From NCBI GenBank assembly GCA_016200545.1, contig JACQEO010000051.1, positions 1 to 58,093 of the forward strand: a stretch of DNA of 58,093 nt, in the 5' to 3' direction. This document shows, one piece after another, positions 54,131 through 58,093 of the stretch. The translations under genes were made by a program, and so were the position numbers. The notes beneath the pieces were generated by a model that made no database searches, was not told the origin of the DNA, and saw only the letters and a program-made list of their open reading frames with translations. The stretch comes from Deltaproteobacteria bacterium (GTDB lineage: Bacteria > Desulfobacterota > Binatia > UTPRO1). Position 1 is the first letter of the stretch; every line of letters begins with the position of its first letter.

Positions 54131-55340
54131 TCAAAGGCCTTCGGGAACCTGGACGCCGAGGAAGTCGGCGTACTCGCGGAGCCGCGGCGCCTCGCACTCC
54201 AGCATCTGCGCCCCCTCGCAGAGGTGCTGGCCGCCGACGCATTCGATCCGCAACTCGACGGGAGTGGAGAGCGGCAAGTTGAACTGCGAGCAACGCGTAG
54301 CCGCGGCGACGAATCCCAACCCGGCGGTGGCGTCGATCTCTGTGATCCCGATGCTCGAGGTGTCGCATTTCTTCGCCGCCGCGACCAGCAACTTGGCGAG
54401 CACTCCGGTGCCGAATTTGCCGAACGCCGCCTGGCACTTCGGCGCAGCCTTGGCCTGACACGCCGCTCCGGGCTTGAGCTGGATGCAGGTCGCGGCTGCG
54501 TCCGTGCACTTCGGACCGGTCTTCAAGCCGGCCTTGGCGAGCTTCAGTCCCGCTTTCTTGATCGCGGCCTGGCACTTGACCGCGGCCTTCGCCCGGACGG
54601 GATCGGCAATGCCGGCTCCGGCGCCGTCGGCGCCGTTCGCGGCGGCGAGGCACGGGAACTCCGTCGTCGGGTCGTGGCCGAGCGTGGTGAGCATCTCGGC
54701 CGCGCGCGGCGCGGCGGCGACGAGCGTACGCTCGGCACCGCACTCGTGGCGCGCGATGATGCAGCCGGCGATGTCGCTGAAGGTCGAGAACGTCCCCGGG
54801 CACAGGGGATCTTCCGCCGTGTAGCCGAGGCCCGTCAGCGCCAGCGCGTCGTCGAACGAGACGCTCCCGCCCTGGCTGTCGTCGCAGGCCTTCTCGAGGG
54901 CGGCCTGGAACGCCATCTCGTCGGCAGCGATGCCGAGCACCTGCTTGTCGCAGGTGGCCTTCGCCTTGTCGGTGCAGGTTTGATCGCCGTTCTTCAGCTG
55001 CACGCAGGCGAAGACGAGATCGACGCACTTGCCGAGGCGAGCGATCTTCTTGGTGACGAAGCGCGCGCTCGCCTTTTCGATCGCCTTCTGGCACTTCACC
55101 GCACCCTTCGCGGCGCTTGGATCATTCAGGCCGACGAAGCCGCCGTTCGCGGGCGGCGTGCACATCGGGTCTTCGCGGTCGGTCATGCCGTTGTGGTCGT
55201 CGTCGTAGCAGTTGTCGCAGATCGTCTCGCCGACGATCGCGGCGCGGAGCCGCGAGCGTGCCGAGCGTCAACGCGGCGGTCAGCGCGAGTATGATCGATG
55301 GCGGAAAAGACGAGGAAAAGAATGCGCGGTGGCGAGACAT
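54131..55340 (-). pseudogene. Secreted Cys-rich repeat protein, frameshifted after the signal
   Basis: Signal peptide from ATG 55340 (SIILALTAALTLGTLA) is in one frame. About 75 bases later the mature part continues one frame over, beginning around AAIVGETICDNCYDDDHNGM and reading to 54131. Two Cys-rich helical modules follow, one at KCQKAIEKASARFVTKKI and one at KCQAAIKKAGLKLAKAGL, with further Cys pairs. The modules resemble those in the 41064 protein. A duplicated ribosome site precedes the start. One indel near 55245-55262 accounts for the break. Confidence 0.7.
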
Positions 55341-55373
55341 CGAGGTTCCTCCTTGATCGAGGTTCCTCCTTGA
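55340..55373. repeat. Perfect 17-bp tandem duplication over the Shine-Dalgarno
   Basis: TCGAGGTTCCTCCTTGA occurs twice without gap (55340-55356, 55357-55373). On the minus strand each copy holds AAGGAGGAACC, so two Shine-Dalgarno sequences lie 7 and 24 bases before the ATG at 55340. Confidence 0.85.
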
Positions 55374-55389
55374 ACGTGCTCGGGCGGAC

Positions 55390-57060
55390 TCAGGCGAACA
55401 GCGTCCGTGCGATGACCTTGAGCTCGAGGATCGGCTTCACGCCCTCGAAGATCGGCAGCACCGTGGCGTCGACGACGTAGCGGGAGATCGGGAACTCCTC
55501 GGCATAGCCCCAGCCGCCGTGGAGGAGCTGGCCTTCCTGCGTCACCCAGACGGCGACGTCGGAGGCAAAGAGCTTCGCCATCGCGGGGAGGAGCGCGATC
55601 GACTCGTCGTCGTCCATGGCGCGTGCCGCCGCATACGTCAACTGGCGCGCGGCGGCGATGTGCGTCGCCATGCGGCCGAGCTTGTGCTGCGTGAGGCCGA
55701 ACTCGCCGATGGCCTTCCCGAACTGTTTGCGGTCGTTGGCGTACTCGGCGGTGCGTTGCAGCGCCGCCTGCGCCAGACCGGTGGCGCGCCCGCCCGTCTG
55801 CAGGCGGCCGGCCGCGAAGCCCGCCATTTGCAGATAGAAGCCCTTGCCGAGCCCGCCATCCTCACCGACCAGGTTCTCGGCAGGGACGAAGAAGTTGTCG
55901 AACATGAGCGTGAAGGAGTGCATGCCGCGGTAGCCGGGCGTCCGGTCGGCCTTGCCGGTGAGCACGCCCCCGCCGGACTGGCGCATCTCGAAGGCATGGC
56001 CTGGGAAGGTGTCCTTCTCGACGATGAAGAGCGAGAGGCCCTTGGCGCCGAGCTTCGGATTGGGATCGGTGCGGGCGAGGAGGGCGAGGACGTTGGCGCG
56101 GCCGGCGAACGTGCACCACGCCTTGGCGCCGTTGATGACGTAGCCGCGGCGGCCGTCGCGCTCGGCGGCGTCGGCGCGGCAGGTGATCGAGGCGACGTCG
56201 GAGCCGGTGTCGGGCTCGGTCACGGAAACGCCGACCATGATGTCGCCGGCGGCGATCGGCGGCAGCCACTTCTCCTTCTGCGCGCGGGTGCCGCCCTTCA
56301 CGAGCGCCTTGGTGAGAATCTCGGGCCGGGTGATGAGGCTGCCGGCGCCCGCGAGCGACGCCGCCGAGAGCTCTTCGGTGGTGACGATCATGACGAGGTT
56401 ACCCATGCCGCCGCCGCCGAATTCCTCGGGGACGGCCATACCGAAGTAGCCGAGCTCGGCCATCTTGCGGATCAGGTCCTCGGGGATGAGCTCGTCGTGA
56501 CGGTGCAGATGCTCGGCGAGCGGGGCGACCTCGCTCGCGGCGAACTGGCGGACGGAGTCGCGCGCCATCGCCGCGATCTCGTCGATGCGGCCGTTGTTCA
56601 CGCCGCGGGTCGTGAGCTGGTGGCGGCCGAGAGCGGTGAGGCGGTCGTCGCGGAGGCCGGTGCGGATGGCGGCGCGTACGGCCGGCGATGCCAGCGTCTG
56701 CTCGAGGAAGCCGCCGCTGAGCCCGAAGTCGTCGAGGTGGGCGTCGAGCTGCGACGCCGCCTTGGACGCCACCTCGGCGGCGAAGGCGAGCGCCATGTCG
56801 TCGATCTGCGGATCGCGCCCGCCCGCGTTCGTGAGCTCGTCGGCGTAGGTGCGCAGGCGCTTCGCCGCTTCGACCTCGGTCGCGAGATAGGCGACGCGCT
56901 CGGCGTGCGGCTGATGGGCGTCGATGTCGCGTCCGCCGTTGGTTTTCGCGGCCGCCTTCGTGACCGCCTCGCGGACGGTCACGTCGAGCGCGTCGACGAG
57001 GCGGGTGATGGCGTCGACACCGGCGTCTCCGGCGGGGCGCGAGCTCGAAGGGCTGCTCAT
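55390..57060 (-). CDS. Acyl-CoA dehydrogenase, methylsuccinyl-CoA dehydrogenase-like
   Basis: Protein of 556 residues, longer than usual acyl-CoA dehydrogenases because of an N-terminal extension of about 150 residues (AERVAYLATEVEAAKRLRTY). Core motifs: HDELIPEDLIRKMAELGYFG, GVSVTEPDTGSDVASIT (FAD), MHSFTLMFDNFFVP, DRKQFGKAIGEF and the C-terminal FEGVKPILELKVIAR. Size and extension fit (2S)-methylsuccinyl-CoA dehydrogenase of the ethylmalonyl-CoA pathway, supported by ccr in the same window. ATG 57060 is in-frame; the ORF could begin further upstream. Confidence 0.85.
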   Translation of the reverse strand: MSSPSSSRPAGDAGVDAITRLVDALDVTVREAVTKAAAKTNGGRDIDAHQPHAERVAYLATEVEAAKRLRTYADELTNAGGRDPQIDDMALAFAAEVASKAASQLDAHLDDFGLSGGFLEQTLASPAVRAAIRTGLRDDRLTALGRHQLTTRGVNNGRIDEIAAMARDSVRQFAASEVAPLAEHLHRHDELIPEDLIRKMAELGYFGMAVPEEFGGGGMGNLVMIVTTEELSAASLAGAGSLITRPEILTKALVKGGTRAQKEKWLPPIAAGDIMVGVSVTEPDTGSDVASITCRADAAERDGRRGYVINGAKAWCTFAGRANVLALLARTDPNPKLGAKGLSLFIVEKDTFPGHAFEMRQSGGGVLTGKADRTPGYRGMHSFTLMFDNFFVPAENLVGEDGGLGKGFYLQMAGFAAGRLQTGGRATGLAQAALQRTAEYANDRKQFGKAIGEFGLTQHKLGRMATHIAAARQLTYAAARAMDDDESIALLPAMAKLFASDVAVWVTQEGQLLHGGWGYAEEFPISRYVVDATVLPIFEGVKPILELKVIARTLFA

Positions 57061-57205
57061 CGGGTGGATCCTCCGGTGCGTCTCGGCGACGTCGATCGCT
57101 CGGCCGAGGGCTACGTGATCCTGCGCTTCTATCATTCGACGGGGGAGGCCGCCAAATCACCGGCCGAAGCACCGAAGCCGGCGTTCGCGAGCGAGCGTGC
57201 CGCGA

Positions 57206-57820
57206 TCAGCCCCGCATCATCGCTCGCATGCGCACGCCTTGCGCGGCGACGACGGCCCGCAGAGCTGCGCGATGCATGCGGTGTGGAGGAAGCAGGTACA
57301 TGCTCAAGGGCAGCAGCGTGAAGCCCCGCCGCGTCTTCATCTCATAGACCAGCTTGCCGCAGTAAATTCTGCGTACACCGCTGGCGATCGCGTCCTCGAT
57401 GGGGACGTTGTACGAGTTGTTGAAGTACACGAACGAGCTGCGCTGCCGCTCGCCGTCCATGCCGACCATCGGCAAGAACATCGCATCGCCGGCGCGAAAC
57501 CCCACCACCACGCTGATCGGCCTGCCGTCCTGGCGTGCCACGTAGATCGTGACCCTGTCGGCGAGCAGCTCCTTCAACATCGGCAGGAACGTAGCGTCGA
57601 ACGGAAACGCGACGCCGTTGAGCCGGCGGTGATGGGAGTCGAGCGCGGAATCGAGCCCATCGCGGTCCCGAATGAGGAAATAGCGCTGCTCGCCGCGTAC
57701 GAGGCATGTCGTTTCGATCGTCTCGAGCCAGCCGTGGCTGGCGAACACGTCGTCGCCGGCGAGCGCATCCCACTCGAAGCGGTCGACGTCGCCGATCGTT
57801 GCGATCTGCTCGACGTGCAT
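57206..57820 (-). CDS. FemAB/GNAT-like protein, internally shortened
   Basis: Protein of 204 residues. The start (FEWDALAGDDVFASHGWLET) and the end (LDSHHRRLNGVAFPFDA, ISVVVGFRAGDAMFLPMVG, RIYCGKLVYEMKTRRG) match a peptidoglycan-precursor/FemAB-like GNAT family whose members are usually 300 residues or more. The middle (about RYFLIRDRDGLDSALD) looks spliced, which suggests an internal deletion. ATG 57820 was chosen for homology. Confidence 0.65.
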   Translation of the reverse strand: MHVEQIATIGDVDRFEWDALAGDDVFASHGWLETIETTCLVRGEQRYFLIRDRDGLDSALDSHHRRLNGVAFPFDATFLPMLKELLADRVTIYVARQDGRPISVVVGFRAGDAMFLPMVGMDGERQRSSFVYFNNSYNVPIEDAIASGVRRIYCGKLVYEMKTRRGFTLLPLSMYLLPPHRMHRAALRAVVAAQGVRMRAMMRG

Positions 57821-57931
57821 CGGCGGATCGCAGCTACGGCTGCAGAAGATCATCACAGTCGGCTTGAACTACCGTCCCGCCGTGTAGATTTCCACCGACT
57901 ATCAAAGAACCTTAGGAACTGTGACGAACGG

Positions 57932-58093
57932 CTAGTGTCCTGTTCCCGAAGTCCGTGCTAATAGTATTCGGCCCCCCGGCATTTTTGCTAGAGGGGGTGC
58001 GGGCACATGGTGGGACTGGGACGGCCGAAAGCGAAGCTGGTGGTGGCACCGAGCGAGCGCGAGACGCTCGAGCGGTGGACGAGGCGGCGAAAG
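57932..58093 (+). mobile_element. IS630-family element, left end and transposase start
   Basis: From the TA at about 57931 the sequence reads GTGTCCTGTTCCCGAAGTCC, the kind of left end seen in IS630 elements, which duplicate TA. The transposase starts at ATG 58007 with VGLGRPKAKLVVAPSERETL and is cut by the window end. Only about 29 codons are seen. Adjacent to the truncated FemAB-like gene. Confidence 0.75.

Noticed and set aside
1..58093. CRISPR array, tRNA or rRNA genes
   Set aside because: I saw no regularly spaced repeats, cloverleaf-like stretches with a TTC loop, or conserved rRNA segments.

Overview
The window is a high-GC, gene-dense bacterial chromosome segment. It carries a complete arginine/lysine biosynthesis block with an LL-diaminopimelate aminotransferase (DapL), a crotonyl-CoA carboxylase/reductase, a methylsuccinyl-CoA-dehydrogenase-like acyl-CoA dehydrogenase, a wax-ester-synthase-type acyltransferase, an ECF42-type sigma factor with its DGPF partner, and secreted Cys-rich and beta-propeller proteins. 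This mix fits an uncultured soil or sediment relative of the old Deltaproteobacteria (Desulfobacterota or Binatota-like). That placement is inference; no rRNA gene is present to test it.

Layout. 0.4-9.75 kb: one tightly packed plus-strand run, argD-argF-argG-argH-(FN3 lipoprotein)-lysA-dapF-dapA-dapB-copG. 9.8-16.6 kb: a frameshifted HI0933-type flavoprotein, a MarR-GNAT fusion with a perfect palindromic operator, an ilvBN operon preceded by a classical valine attenuator, and a decayed HNH endonuclease. 16.7-24.4 kb: dapL, folK, a wax ester synthase, a PAS/DHp/receiver signalling protein without an ATPase domain, an aldo/keto reductase, a rhodanese, a PduO-type cobalamin adenosyltransferase and an MBL hydrolase. 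24.4-36.1 kb: mixed accessory metabolism (ccr, a broken PhyH dioxygenase, an SDR, ECF42 sigma/DGPF, a GST, a methyltransferase, alpha/beta hydrolases). 36.3-44.7 kb: an island-like stretch of secreted and surface genes with remnants of an IS5 transposase, an IS1595 transposase and possibly a REP-associated transposase, and with visibly more A/T. 44.9-53.4 kb: a TetR regulator, an SDR/VOC/thioesterase/SDR run, Uma2, a GST, and a nitrile hydratase operon (beta-alpha-membrane protein-CoA transferase). 53.5-58.1 kb: an MBL protein lacking its middle, a frameshifted Cys-rich secreted protein, the acyl-CoA dehydrogenase, an internally shortened FemAB/GNAT-like protein, and the start of an IS630 element cut by the window end.

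Working together: DapA, DapB, DapL, DapF and LysA give a full route from aspartate semialdehyde to lysine, and ArgD, ArgF, ArgG and ArgH the late arginine steps. Ccr, the cobalamin adenosyltransferase and the Mcd-like dehydrogenase suggest an ethylmalonyl-CoA pathway. The best regulatory find is the ilvBN attenuator: a 33-residue leader peptide with seven consecutive Val codons, a strong terminator and a competing antiterminator. The most intriguing less-described elements are a Cys-rich helical repeat shared by two secreted proteins, and a pair of tiny paralogous basic peptides flanking a membrane protein. Several accessory genes carry single-base frameshifts or internal deletions, which points to gene decay or to assembly indels.
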